From: Prosopocoilus inquinatus
Taxonomy: Eukaryota > Arthropoda > Insecta > Coleoptera > Lucanidae
Direction: 5' to 3'
Assembly: GCA_036172665.1 (NCBI GenBank)
Contig: CM069871.1
Location: 2,790,001-2,854,000, forward strand
DNA length: 64,000 bases
This document shows, one piece after another, positions 1 through 11,035 of this stretch (its first letter is position 1; each line of letters starts with the position of its first letter). The position numbers and the translations under genes were made by a program. The notes beneath the pieces were generated by a model. It ran no database searches, had not been told where the DNA came from, and worked only from the letters and a program-made list of their open reading frames with translations.

Positions 1-590
1 TACCTAATATACACTGTGGTCGTAAATGATTGAGCGTCCTTGAGAAAGTAAATACCCAAAGGTGATCAAAACTACTTTCCGCCTAGGGAATTTTCGCGTT
101 TTTGAATGCTCCAGATCAGCTGGCAAGCAGTAGCGTTCGTGTATGGTTTGTTTATGTTTGAGTTTTCTACAATTTGCAGTTTAAATCATTCGAAATCAGT
201 AAATAAGTATTTTTGAATACTATTATTCAGTTGACTTTGTTTTTACAAGTAAGTAACGTTCTTTGCGTCTCGATTTCTGATTAATGTTACACAATTTTTA
301 GGTTAAAATTACATCCGCACGCCTTTAAATTGGGTACATGATTTCTATTAACTGGACCAAGAAATTTTTGTATGAAGTGGCACGTTCAACCATTTACGAT
401 CGCAGTGTAGATTTCTGTAATTGTAGAAGATGTGACAGATGGCAGATGTCACTAAGACCAGCCTTCTTGCGAAAGAGTGATCCATTTAATGAATTTTTGT
501 ATTTTAAATTTTAATAATTAGTAAACAGGGAAGCTGTTATTAGTTTGAAGTGAATTATTGTAAATCAACGTTGATACTTGATACGCTTTA
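1..590. other. non-coding, nothing recognised
   Basis: AT-rich sequence with no open frame of coding character, no tandem repeat and no recognisable RNA gene. It lies downstream of the 3' end of the minus-strand UTP11 gene. Confidence 0.5.
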
Positions 591-735
591 CCTTGAAACC
601 TTTGCACCTTCGGCATTCGAAATCCAATTCGTGATTGGTTAAAATTTAAAATTCCTGAACGTTAAAATTTTAAATCAACCAATTACGAATAGGATTTCGA
701 ATACCGAACGCCGGAGGTGGGGAAACCCAGCATTA
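591..735. repeat. inverted repeat, fold-back element
   Basis: The stretch from about 611 to 651 (core GGCATTCGAAATCC) is repeated in inverted orientation at about 667 to 707 with a loop of roughly 15 bases. Weaker pairing continues outward (GAAACC...CACCTTCGG against CCGGAGGTGGGGAAACCC), giving arms of about 60 bp. Layout is that of a small fold-back MITE. I did not find a clean target-site duplication. Confidence 0.6.
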
Positions 736-876
736 GAATTCAGAAATTAATTTTCTTTTTTCTGTTCAAATAGGGACTAAAGGAAAAACGAGCCAGATGA
801 AGACTTAAAGTACGAAGTTTACAAATAAAAATTATATTATAAAAAAAGAATGACATTACGTTACAATTAAAATGAA

Positions 877-1587
877 TTAACGTTTTCTCTCATACTTCCA
901 CACGTACACAGCAGGAAAATCTTTGGTACCTTTCCGAACACGTTTAGGAGGTAATATGCTTTTCTTCCCTTCAAGGTGCCTACGTAATTCCAATTTTTGC
1001 TGAACGATCGCCAACTCTCTTTCCCTATTAATTCGCTTAACCAACTGCTTATACAAAGCCTTCTTTTCAGCGGCAGCTTTCCTCAAAGCGTTTAAATCAA
1101 CGTCTGGTAACTCAAACTTCGCAAGCTCTTCGTGCACGGGTTTTCTCCTGTAGGTCTCATCCAAATTCTCTCTGAAATACGTGTGTTTACCCCTTTTATT
1201 ATTATCGACGCTTGATAAGTGAAGCTGCGCTTGTAGGCGCTCTATCTTCTTCAACTCAGACGTTTTCTTGGTCGTCACGTACCGCAGGTCTTGAGACCTC
1301 ATCAAGCTTAACTGCTCCGGTGAATCTTCGTCTTCGGTTTCCTTCTCAAAGTGCAGGCCGTCTTCAGTTTTCGAATTGATCATGTGATGGTAAAACTCGT
1401 CGGGGTTTTTGTTCAAGGCCCGCTTTCGCAGGAGTTTCAGGGCCGCTTGCTTGTCACCGTAGTCTGTGGCACGCTTTTTGTAATCCTTCTTTTTCTCCAA
1501 CAGCCCGAGATGCTTTCGTTCTTGTGGCTGATGGCGTTCTCGGTGGGTTTTTTGATTAGCTTTGGCTGCCTTCTTCCACACTGACAT
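877..1587 (-). CDS. UTP11: U3 snoRNA-associated protein 11 homologue (Utp11 family)
   Basis: Single uninterrupted 236-codon frame, about the usual length for animal Utp11 (human about 250 aa). The N-terminus has the family signature: a lysine/arginine-rich start, then HRERHQPQERKHLGLLEKKK and DYKKRA at residues 17-42, then LKLLRKRALNKNPDEFYHHM at about 50-69. The rest is strongly basic and helical, ending in WKYERKR. Utp11 proteins belong to the small-subunit processome, bind the U3 snoRNP in the nucleolus and are needed for 18S rRNA maturation; that role is taken from the family. The start is the first ATG, in context AAAATG, directly after an AT-rich leader. No intron is visible. A MITE (1685-1829) lies about 100 bp upstream, so the promoter is short or includes transposon sequence. 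No canonical AATAAA is seen on the minus strand just past the stop. Confidence 0.95.
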   Translation of the reverse strand: MSVWKKAAKANQKTHRERHQPQERKHLGLLEKKKDYKKRATDYGDKQAALKLLRKRALNKNPDEFYHHMINSKTEDGLHFEKETEDEDSPEQLSLMRSQDLRYVTTKKTSELKKIERLQAQLHLSSVDNNKRGKHTYFRENLDETYRRKPVHEELAKFELPDVDLNALRKAAAEKKALYKQLVKRINRERELAIVQQKLELRRHLEGKKSILPPKRVRKGTKDFPAVYVWKYERKR

Positions 1588-1684
1588 TTTAAATTATATT
1601 TTATTGAATTTGTAACTGAACAACATAACCTAAACAATTTTTGAATGTTGGCGTTGTCAACAGTGTTACCAGACGATCAAAATT

Positions 1685-1829
1685 TAAGGCTGCGGTAAGC
1701 GAACGGTCGAAATGGTCAGATCAAATCACGTGATCACTTTTCTCAATTGGTGATTGGTCAGAGGATTTAGTCGGACCGCTGACTTGGACGCAATTGGTGA
1801 AATTTGGCCGTTCACTTAACGCGGCCTAA
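1685..1829. mobile_element. PIF/Harbinger-like MITE with TAA target duplication
   Basis: Terminal inverted repeats read GGCTGCGGTAAGCGAACGG on the left and, reverse-complemented, GGCCGCGTTAAGTGAACGG on the right, both flanked by TAA. A 3-bp TAA/TTA duplication with GGC-starting ends is typical of PIF/Harbinger-derived MITEs. There is no coding capacity. It sits in the upstream region of UTP11. Confidence 0.65.
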
Positions 1830-2050
1830 GTCACCAAATTGGCTGACAAAAAGTCACCAGTTACCAACTGAAAATCAACAGTTTATTTTCTTGTACTAAT
1901 TTGTCGTTCATTTAAATTTTTGACGTTATTATATTGACGCTTCAAAATTGTTTTATTAAGTTTAGGTACAAAATGATAAAACAAAAACAAAAACTCAAAT
2001 ACATCTCCTAATTAGCTTTAGGCGAACGTACGATCGAAAGTAGAAATCGA

Positions 2051-2252
2051 TAGTAGACGATTACAGTTTCCTGTAATTTTTCTTTCTCAAGATAGTATTA
2101 TTTAAATACAGTTTCACAGATTTTGCAAAAGTTGTGAACTTGTCAAATCTGAAAGCTTAGAATTTTTTTAGGTGTCAATCGTGAAATCATGTTTAGGAAA
2201 TTACAGGCAACTATAGTCCAAAAAAATTACAGGAAACTGTAACTGCCTACTA
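2051..2252. mobile_element. MITE with palindromic ends (family P), copy 1
   Basis: Left end TAGTAGACGATTACAG at 2051 is mirrored by CTGTAACTGCCTACTA at 2252. The first 18 bases inside each end, ATTACAGTTTCCTGTAAT at 2060-2077 and its complement at 2226-2242, form a hairpin with a four-base loop. The interior contains TTTCACAGATTTTGC and AAATCTGAAAGCTT, which recur in the copies at 24494-24697 and 25764-25945. Confidence 0.7.
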
Positions 2253-2674
2253 GGAGTACTTTTTGCTTTCGATTGTAAAACGTCGTCTGTCGTTTAAATT
2301 TTCTAATTCTAAGGCAACCAAAAATATACGAATTTGTACAAAAGAGTTTACAGTTTACGAGGAAAAAGTGCCTTCTTGCAAATATTTTTAAATTGGCGGG
2401 AAAAGCACTGACGGTAGACACTGTTGACAGATGTTCGATATCGTAAAAAAGACACCTCTCAACTTTTATCACTGAAACTTAAAATCATTTTAATGTTATA
2501 AATTTCTTCTTATTTATATTTTATGAAAAAGCACCAGATAAGATAAGATAAGAGTTTTTAAAAATAATCACTAGGTAATTAACGAATAACAAAAATCCCC
2601 AGATCTGGTGATAATTCACTACCTCTGGCAACACTGTGTGCCGGAAGTGTAGAAACCCAACATAACTTGGTTAC

Positions 2675-5240
2675 CAGGGTTGCCAGATAGGGCGAAATTC
2701 TGCCATTTGGGCTACATTTTAAATATTTTAAATAGATTAAAAAGTTTAAGTTTAGTTTAAAAATCTCATTTGGCGCCTGGCGCTTGATTTACGCTACTTT
2801 TGTTGTTGCTTTCACATACAACGACACTCCACAAAATTCCACATTCCGATGTAATCCGTGGAATAAAGGTACACCACCGTCCAAAAATTTAAAATCGCAA
2901 AGTCGATGCAAAAAAAATATACAATGCGATCAATAGTGATTGTCCATGCATCTATTTTAATACTTTTTCTTTCTCTATCGTTTTTTTTTTATTTGTTTCA
3001 TAAGGAATTGATGTTTTGCATAATTTTATTCACGGTCTGTTTGTTTTGTTTCGTCCTTTTGTTGCCCATCAGTTTCTTGATTTGCAAAAAGTTTCCACCG
3101 GAGAATGGCCATTTTCTCATTAATTTTTTCGTCGATTTTCATTTTCTTGTTCATTTTAGTATCGAGGTGATACTCCTATATTTTTTTTAAATTCAACTGT
3201 CATATTTCTCTTTATTTTTACCACATTTTTTACAGTTGTTTTTTGTTTTGCACTAGTTTCTTTTTTTATTTTCCGTCTGTTTTTCTGTTCATTTTAGCCA
3301 TCAATTTTCACGTCAATTTCTTTCAGTTCTTTACCCTTTCGTACCTGCCATGGATTTGTGTTTTGTTTTTCCAAACGAATTGATTTTCGCATTTTATTGG
3401 CGCTTTCTCGCAGTTCATAATTTTTCATTTGTTTTGTGTCAATTACAGCTGTTATCTTTTGTTTTACGCACTGCATTTCGTCGTTCGTTTATTTTATTGC
3501 GTTACTCACCTTTTATAGTTTGCTTTTTGATACGTTCGGAAAACTTGCTTCTTCGTTCGGCTTGACGAATTTCTTTTGCTTTTGTTTTTCGCTTCACGCT
3601 GTTGCTGGTTATTTAATTTCTCTTTTGTTTTGTATTTTTTTACAGGTTAATTTGTTTTTTTTTTGCAATTTTCGCTAATTTTTTTTTCAGTTCTTTACGC
3701 TTTCGTACCTACCATGGATTTCTCTTTTGTTTTTCCAAATGAATTGATTTTTCGCATTTTATTGGCGCCTTTTCGTAGTTAATTATAATTTTTCATTTGT
3801 TTTATTTGTACTACGATTATCCGTTTTTGTTTGTTTATCAATGAAATCTAATTTATGCACATACACTTTGAGACAGGGTTGCCAGATTGGATGAAATTGC
3901 CGAAAATTTGAAACCGTAGAGTCGCTGCAACGCCGCCACTTTAATTTTTAGGCATCACATGAAGAGAATGCTTCGAGTGTCATTTTCTTTTGTTTTTTTT
4001 TGTTCGTTTCATATTTTTTTCTTCCTCTTTTGTTTTTTGTTTTTATTTGTTTTAAGGAATTTATGCTTTGCATTTCATTCGTTTGTTTTATTTCGTCCTT
4101 TTGTTTCATGCTAATTTTTTCTTGATTTGTAAAAGTTTTCGGCCGGAGAATCGCCGTTATGTCAATTATTTTTTTCGCCATTCCTTTCTTCTTTTGTATT
4201 TTTATGTTTTTTTTTTTGCATTTTTTCAGCTTTTAATCGAATTGGCTTTCCTATTTTATAGTTCTCTTTTGCTTTTTAAGAATCTGTTTTTATTTTGCGT
4301 AAACCACATTTCTGTTTCGCATTGCTCTTTTGTTTTTGTCAAATTGATGTTTCACCTTTTGTCGACTGACCTTTTTTTTACAGTTGTCTTTTGTTTTCCA
4401 CCAGTTTTTTTTTTTTTTATTTTTCATCTGGAGATTTATTTGTTTTGTTTTTTTTGTTCATCTTAGGCCCGATCTTTTAATTTCCGATTAACTTAACTTA
4501 ACTGTTGATTAATTCCTATAGAGAAACAATTGTCTCTATAATTGTAATTATAGTTTAATAAATCGACGATTAAAGTTAATGAGTCATCAATCTTCTTTTG
4601 TTTCTTTTTTTTTGTGTTCTTTATGGTTTCGTACTGTGTATTTCTCTTTTGCTTTTTTTTGCTCTTCTTATTTAATCGATTTTTCGCATTTTATTGACGC
4701 TTTTTTGTGGTTAATCGTTTTTCGTCGTTTTGTCCCATCTCGGTTGTGTTCTTCTTTTGTTGCACAAAACAAAAGAAGAACAAAACAACGAAAAACGATT
4801 AACTACAAAAAAGCGTCAATAAAATGTATTTCGCATTTTATTGACGCTTTTTTGTAGTTAATCGTTTTTCGTTGTTTTGTTCTTCTTTTGTTTTGTGCAC
4901 CGTATTTCGCATTTTATTGACTCTTTTCTGTAGTTAATCGTTTTTCATTGTTTTGTCCCCATCTCAGTTGTTCTTCTTTTGTTTTGTGCGCTGTATTTCG
5001 TCGTTCATTTCTTTTTTGTTTCTTTTTATCGCGTTAGTCACTTTTCTACAATTTGTCTTTCTTCTTCAATCTTTCCGGAAAATCGTTGCTCGTCTTCCAA
5101 CTTGGCGTTGTCGATCTTCTATTGTTTTCTTTTTGATATATTTCGCGTCTTGTGTAGGTTTGTTGTTGCTGTTTCTTTCGTTTCTCTTCTGTTTTTGTTT
5201 TGTTTTGTTTATTTGTTATGATTTTTGATGTCTCAAAATT
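2675..5240. mobile_element. T-rich hAT-like repeat family, two adjoining copies
   Basis: Two left ends reading CAGGGTTGCCAGAT occur at 2675 and 3874, each followed by GGGCTA/GAAATTGCCG-type sequence and then more than 1 kb of strongly T-rich sequence on the plus strand. Interior landmarks (GATGTTTTGCAT, TTTCTTGATTTGCAAAAG, CCGGAGAATGGCC, CGCTTCACGC, TTTCGTTTCTCTTTTG) are shared with the better preserved element at 26056-27954 and, inverted, with the repeats at 57.2-57.9 and 60.0-60.5 kb. The right ends are missing here. Short phenylalanine-rich open frames in this block are products of the T bias and not genes. Confidence 0.6.
4687..4905. repeat. snap-back inverted plus direct repeat inside the T-rich block
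   Basis: About 70 bp from CATTTTATTGACGCTTTTTTG through GTTCTTCTTTTG is followed immediately by its inverted complement (4764-4826) and then again in the original orientation (4837-4905). The three-fold forward-reverse-forward arrangement with nearly no spacer suggests template switching during repair. Confidence 0.7.
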
Positions 5241-5403
5241 TACGTCGTCGCTTTAGGTAAATACGTATAAAAAGAAATGACGAATACAAGTAAAATTTTA
5301 AATTCCCAGTACTCAAAATTAGTACCTGAATTTTTCGATTTTTAATAAAATATGTACAAGTCAAACGGAAACCTTTGACGTAATCAACGACGGCCAAAAT
5401 TTA

Positions 5404-6228
5404 TTGATCGCGACTGTACGTGGCGTAAGTTCCGATTGTGGACGACGACTTTACGCTGAGGGGCGTCATTACTGGCAAGTGTCGTCAAATGTTTTCAGTT
5501 CAAAATAAAAGCTACTGTCGAAAACAAAAAGTAATAGAAACTTACAGTTTCCTGTAATTTTTCTGTCTGCTGCAAAATAGTGCTGTTTAAGGACGACTTC
5601 GCAGATGATACTTAAAAAAAATTTGTAAGCTTTCAGTTTTGGTTAGCGCCATTTTGGTGAAAGAGGAATTACAGGAAACTGTAATTGTCTACATATGCGT
5701 GCATTTACTATTTCTTACGTAATAAAAAAATTCAACGAAATAATTAGTAGATGTTTTTATTTATTTTAATGTTCTGTCAGTCATCGGTATTTTGTTACAA
5801 CGTACTAAAGTGAACAGTGTTGACGTCAATAAACCGCGAACTGTCATAAATATTTCCGGTTATTGTATGCAGAGTAACTTCGCTTTTGGCGCTAAATTAC
5901 GAAATTCAGTGACATTTTGATTTCTAAAAACAAAAACAAATGTATTTTTAAAATTTTGCAGTTTCGTATTCATTTTTTTAAATTTATTTCTATTTTCTTC
6001 GGGGAAAAATCAAAACTGACTTAATAGAACTTAAGTGTTGTTAAAAGTTGACATTTCTATTAGTCTTTTTAAGTAAGAAGGTCTTAAGGGCGAGGTTCTT
6101 AAGGCTGGTGGTGCATTTTAGTTGCGGATTATTGTACATACCACCCCCCTCTCAATTGCTACAAGTGTCACCAAATTGTCAAATGGTATGATTTTATTGA
6201 GCATGATAGTACGTACAGTCGCGATCAA
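5404..6228. mobile_element. possible DNA element with 18-bp terminal inverted repeats
   Basis: TTGATCGCGACTGTACGT at 5404-5421 is found exactly inverted at 6211-6228, bounding 825 bp without an ORF. No target duplication is obvious. Related CGCGA-containing ends occur near 10247 and 30475. A family-P MITE is nested inside. Confidence 0.4.
5540..5690. mobile_element. MITE with palindromic ends (family P), copy 2
   Basis: CTTACAGTTTCCTGTAATTTTTC at the left is answered by GAATTACAGGAAACTGTAATTG at 5667-5686, about 150 bp apart. The interior includes TTCGCAGATGAT and GTAAGCTTTCAG, as in the other copies. Confidence 0.65.
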
Positions 6229-6409
6229 ACAAATCGAGCCCTATTGACGTTTTTGTAACCTTTACCGCCAGAGTCCACAAGGACGCAGTTACCCTGCTTG
6301 GAGGTGCAAAAAAAATTGCTTTTTTATCTATATATCATATTTAATTAATGACAACTTATTTTATTTTTATTTTATAATTATTGTACATTATTATCTGCGT
6401 TTAAAGATT

Positions 6410-6505
6410 TAACCGCTGACGGATAACCGCGAATTTACCGACGACGAATTGTACCTACGGCGAATCGGCGACAGCGAATTGGACCTACGGCGAATTGTCC
6501 TAGAC
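6410..6505. repeat. short GC-richer tandem repeat
   Basis: Two imperfect units of about 30 bp built on GAATTG(T/G)ACCTACGGCGAAT stand out from the AT-rich surroundings. No function is apparent. Confidence 0.5.
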
Positions 6506-7953
6506 CCCATCATACTACACACATGTATCTACTATAGCAAGATTTCTCAAAGTGTGCGGATTTGTTTTAATATAAACATTCTTCACGATTTATTATCAGC
6601 AAAATTTTTAATTCATATTCTTATATCAGAGACCTCTCTGTAGTCGAGGCCGCGAAAATGTTTTCGGGTCAAAAGGATTGCCAAGCAGAAAAATTCGAGA
6701 AATCCTGCACGTATAGAGAGAACTCCAAGGATTGTGTTGTGATAGTTTTTAACTTATTGAGGTTATTATAACGCAGGACAATTGAATGATTGTATTTTAA
6801 TTCGCCTCGTCCTTCTGTGCGTTTTCTAAAAAACAAAAAAAAAGAAAATAAAGTACACCGAACTGAATCCGAGAGCAGCGAGTCGCACCCACTTTATGAT
6901 AATTTGGCTGGCAAGGGACTTCTTAATCGACAGAATTACAATCACAATTGAAATTAAAATAGATGCTCTTTTGTTTTGTGCACCGCGTTTACCACGTAAC
7001 GAATGTTCAGTAGACAAAAAAAAACTCGCAGCAATCCATGGAAAGTCAACGCGTCCTAACTTGATTATCCACATTTGTTGAACGTAACCTAACCTAAGTG
7101 TCAAATTCAAATTATTCATCTCTTCACGTAGTTTTTACGTAAAATTTTCTATTCGACAATCTGTTCTTTTCAGAACTAAACAAGCTTTCGTTTAAATTGC
7201 GGACTTTCATGTTTAAAACTTGACAGTTGCAAATCTGTAAATAAAACAAAAGTATATGGATTAAGTTGTTGTTTCAAAGCACGCTAGAGTTTCTTTTCGA
7301 CTGAACATAGTTATTTTATACACGATAAAAAAAATTATTAAGCAATTGACAATTAGGGTATTAACTTACTCGATCGTATTTGTCCAAACTAATTTCTTTT
7401 GTTTTCGAATCGCCGGCAAGAAACTTAAAAAAAATCTTCGATAAACGATTAAAAAGGCCCAATTTTTTCCGGACATTACCCGATTAATCGAAACTTAAAA
7501 GTTGGCAATCCTATGCGAAACGTCCCGAGCCTGATTATGAGAGCATCATGCTCTTTATATTAACGCAATTTTTATGATTGACAGAATCAGTGTTGGGATT
7601 TCATGCAATGACGTCATCAGGAATGAAAGAACGCCTCGCGTTCAACTGAAATTCTTTCTAACCTCAAAAAGTAGATAGTTTATTTACCTTCTTAAAATCA
7701 ATGATCACCTGATCCAAGTGTCCGGCATTGTACGTACTAAACACGGTACACCTCCAATTAATTTCAGGTCTGTTCCGCACTTTCTACACTTTTAACAAAT
7801 TTACACTTCAATTTACGTTATAAATGTCTAATGCGCACAGGAGCGGTTTGTGCAAAAAATATAAAACAAACAAACGAACACAACTTTTACATATACTTGT
7901 GTTTAAAAAAGTGAGGTTAGGTTTGAGATTTGAACTTTCAAACAGTTCCATCA
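6506..7953. other. intergenic, no feature recognised
   Basis: AT-rich sequence with no coding signal, no long repeat and no RNA gene that I can support. Confidence 0.4.
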
Positions 7954-7961
7954 CCTGAAAC

Positions 7962-8416
7962 CAGCGATGCCAACTGTACATTTAGAAAAGCGCTAGACAG
8001 AAGCCAAATAGGGCTAGATTTGAAAGTTAAAAATGAACATTCTTTTATTAATTTGTTAGCTAATAAATAAAATAAAATAAATAAAATTGTTATTGCGAAT
8101 CTCATCTAGTCGAAAGTTTATTTTAAAATATTTTAAATACTGTAAATAAAAAACAAAATCCAACGAAAATATATAAATACATATATCATATATACAAAAC
8201 TGAAAATAAATTCTTGTAAAAATAAATAAGAGACAATTAACAATTTTTAAATTTAAAAAGTACGATAAATAAAATAAAACAAAACGAACATTAATGGGAA
8301 AAAAATCAATTTTGGGGCTGAAATAGCTCTCAAGCGTTATTTGAAAAAATTTATAGGGTCAAATCTCTCAGAAAAGACCTAAATGTCGCCCCAAAAGGGC
8401 TAAGTTGGCATCACTG
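7962..8416. mobile_element. non-autonomous hAT element with intact 8-bp TSD
   Basis: The ends are CAGCGATGCCAACT and AGTTGGCATCACTG (one mismatch when inverted), and the element is bracketed by the perfect 8-bp duplication CCTGAAAC at 7954-7961 and 8417-8424. CAG-starting ends with an 8-bp target duplication are diagnostic of hAT transposons. The 455-bp body is A-rich and has no transposase frame, so it is a MITE mobilised in trans. The perfect duplication implies a fairly recent insertion. Confidence 0.85.
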
Positions 8417-8424
8417 CCTGAAAC

Positions 8425-9099
8425 GAATGGTGATGTCATCTGATTAAAACCGACTAGAATAAAAGGACAACAGCTGATTAATTTGAGTGATCCATCACAT
8501 AATAATAAAAGAACGGGCTTGACGCAACTGATACCCTCGAGCGGTTTTTTTTTTTTTTTTTGGATGAAATAAAGAACGCGTCCTATCTAAACGCGCGTAA
8601 CTTGACATGTACCTCGGCCACGGCATGCGAATATTGAAACTTACCTCAGCCACGGCATAAGCGCCTCTGCCGTGTTAATGGCGTTAACTGTTAACATTTT
8701 CGGAGAAGTCAATTGACGTCTGTTGGCGACCAATTAACGACAGTTAACGAATTGTAATTAATTATACAACAATTTGGCAGTTTGAAGCGATAAGAAAATA
8801 TTAAGTTTGATGTTCGAATACCCATAATAGACTCTACGGTGAGTAGTTTTGAAATCAGAAGAAAATGATCTTTCATATAGGGTGTTCCATTTTTTTAAAA
8901 AAAAGCAATAATTGTATTTTTTTTTTTCAATTTGCGTTGCGCTTTTGTTGCCTGTGAAAAATCTAAAAAATAATAGCCATAAAACCGTACAACTTTTGCA
9001 TTTAAAGTTTTTCTCTAGCTTCTAAAATAAACTCTCTAGATAGGGTGCATAATTTAAAAAAAAAACCTGTACATATTTTTTTTTTTTTAATAAATTCGA
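8425..9099. other. intergenic, no gene
   Basis: Contains a poly-T run (8547-8564), a doubled motif CC(G/A)CGGCAT with TACCTC(G/A)GCCACGG near 8610-8660, and homopolymer-rich sequence. No coding signal is seen. Confidence 0.4.
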
Positions 9100-9465
9100 A
9101 ACACGTGATACACGAGTTTTTCTCTACAAGTTTTTTTTTTTTAATTCGGTTTAAAGAAATCCATTATCTCCTAAAATACAGCGCAATCAAGAATGACTAA
9201 TTGACACATATGAAGTTGGAGCTGTGCTAATTGACACATATGAAGTTGGAGCTGTGCTAATTATTTGTATTATCTAATATAAATTAAGCTGAGATTTTAC
9301 AGGTAACATTCATTTTCGATCGCCCTGTATTTTGGGAGATAATAGATTTGTTTTGAGTCGTCGTAAATTGTAAACAAAGATAAACGAACCGAATCTAAAA
9401 AAAAAAATCTTGTAGAGAGAAAAAAGAACTGTCTAAGACGAGTTCCGGATTTCAAAAAAAAATAC
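9100..9465. repeat. fold-back element
   Basis: The sequence 9121-9195 (TCTCTACAAG, TTAATTCGGTTT, CCATTATCTCC, AAAATACAG in order) is present inverted at about 9300-9419. Weaker pairing extends outward on both sides. Arms are about 80 bp or more with roughly 100 bp between them. Confidence 0.65.
9197..9256. repeat. perfect 30-bp tandem duplication
   Basis: CTAATTGACACATATGAAGT plus the next ten bases is repeated exactly twice in the loop of the fold-back element. Perfect identity indicates a very recent slippage event. Confidence 0.85.
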
Positions 9466-9527
9466 AGCGTGAGCAAAAATGACATGATGACAGACGCAAC
9501 GTCGCTGCTGACTTCTTATTATTATCA

Positions 9528-9596
9528 GGGAAAAGAATTCAGGCCGCTTGTTTCGCGAACGCCACGAAAATTTTAAGCGGCCTGAATTCTTTTCCC
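9528..9596. repeat. perfect 22-bp-arm hairpin
   Basis: GGGAAAAGAATTCAGG (continuing to 9549) is repeated perfectly inverted at 9575-9596, with a 25-base loop of higher GC content (TTTCGCGAACGCC). The perfect arms in otherwise drifting DNA suggest a young palindromic MITE or selection on the hairpin. Confidence 0.8.
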
Positions 9597-9602
9597 CGAT
9601 TA

Positions 9603-10516
9603 TTACTACGTGCTCTCAATAAAGCCGTAACTTCACGCCCGTCGGTCTTTTTTCTTCTTCTTTAGCTCGCACCGTGCCTACATAAATTCTCATCATTTCA
9701 TTTCTAGTTCTAGACAAAAGGAAACATTGGAACGACCAATTTCGTAATAATCGAAGCAAAAAGAGAAGAAGAAAAAATGCATTACCGAAGCGTATTACAA
9801 TGGCGTACGTAAATACATGGGCATGTACCATTAACGAAGTAAAAAGAAAATGTATGTACTTGCTTCTAGGATTTAGACAGTTTAGGTTTAAGGCCAGGCG
9901 CGCATGCAGCGCAGTATTAAGGCCGGGCGCGCATGCATTGTTAAAGCTAGGTGCACCTAAACAATTGAACGATTATGAACGCATGTTGGACTCATCGATT
10001 TCAACCGATTGAATAATCGTCGCACTCATTTAAAACTTGGAAGAATAATGCACTTGGTCGATTGCAATTAAAACTAAAATCCGGAAAATTATTTCAAATT
10101 GGATAAATTTTGCGAACCCTTTGCATATCGGACCTTCGATCCTCTAATCATAATTACGATTTTTAACATTTTTTTTAAACATTTATCAAGACCTAGGTAC
10201 ACACAGGTAAATAGATATTTTAAACAGTTTTATACCGTATATTGTATAGTCGCGAGCACTAAATTTTGGTCATCATTGATTGTGTCAAAAATTGATGCCT
10301 GATTTGACTGAAAGTACCTAAGGAGATTGTCGTCTTAATTTTGACTACTGCGAATAATTTCTTAAAATTTTTAAACTATTTTCGACACTTTGTTGAGAGA
10401 TGATAGGATATTTCTATGAAAACATTTCACTTCTGACGTTTTGATTGACGGTAACTACCGACTGTACGTGTCAAACTTTTGCAGAGAAAACGTAGAATAC
10501 TTGAGTATTAAGAAAG
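9603..10516. other. intergenic with a short GCGCGCATGC duplication
   Basis: At 9890-9955 the phrase AAGGCC(A/G)GGCGCGCATGC occurs twice, with a third decayed unit. The remainder has no coding signal. The sequence near 10247-10300 (GTCGCGAGCACTAAATTTTG) resembles the repeat also seen near 30475. Confidence 0.4.
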
Positions 10517-10519
10517 TGT

Positions 10520-10657
10520 AATGCCCGTTTGCACCACTTTCACTTAAAACTTTAAGTCCCACTTAAATGGTTAAGTGACACTTTTTCCATAATAGAAAGT
10601 GTCACTTAACCACTTAAGTAGGACTTAAAATTTTAAGCGAAAGTGGTGCAAACGGGC
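10520..10657. mobile_element. PIF-like palindromic MITE, TAA duplication
   Basis: Almost the entire element is palindromic. The left end TGCCCGTTTGCACCACTTTC is answered by its complement at the right, and the arms of about 60 bp are nearly perfect around an 11-base loop. TAA flanks both ends. It lies about 300 bp upstream of the desaturase A transcription start, so it may form part of that promoter region. Confidence 0.8.
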
Positions 10658-10966
10658 ATAAGTGTTTTATAATTACCCTTTTAGATAAGACGTATAATAC
10701 CCTAACAGGGTATCAGGGACCTCGTACAGCGTAACCATAGCAACGGCCGAAACGTCCTAAATTCGGTCATAACTGAGTATTTAATTTTTCTTTTTTTTTT
10801 TGGATTGACCGTCTGTTTGTGTAATCGCTGGTGCGCGCTCGGCCTTATTTTTTAACAGGAGTACAATAATTATTCCTTATTGTATCGCAACTTGCAAAAT
10901 CGTAAACGTACATATAAACATAAGTGGCTTAGAAAAGTGCACTCCAATCACTATTTGTCACTGTCA

Positions 10967-11000
10967 TCAGTTGTGTTTAAGGTGCGCAGAAATTAACGTG
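10967..11000 (+). promoter_or_regulatory. core promoter of desaturase A: Inr + DPE-like element, no TATA
   Basis: TCAGTTG at 10967 fits the arthropod initiator, and AACGTG falls at +27 to +32 if the A at 10969 is +1, where the downstream promoter element is expected. The same two elements at the same spacing occur upstream of desaturase B (20738). No TATA box is found at about -30. The start site is inferred from sequence. Confidence 0.6.
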
Positions 11001-11034
11001 GCAATTTAATCATTTAGCTTTAGTGTAAAATTCA
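10969..11034 (+). other. non-coding first exon of desaturase A
   Basis: A 66-base leader runs from the Inr to a good splice donor (TTCA|GTGAGT at 11035). It aligns well with the leader of copy B in its first half (AAGGTGC.CAGAAATTAACGTGGC). It would splice to 14069, three bases before the ATG. There is no ATG in the leader. Confidence 0.6.
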
Positions 11035-11035
11035 G

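Noticed and set aside
2906..5228. Series of phenylalanine/leucine-rich open frames resembling membrane proteins
   Set aside because: They follow from T-rich DNA, overlap in several frames and are not conserved as proteins between copies of the repeat.
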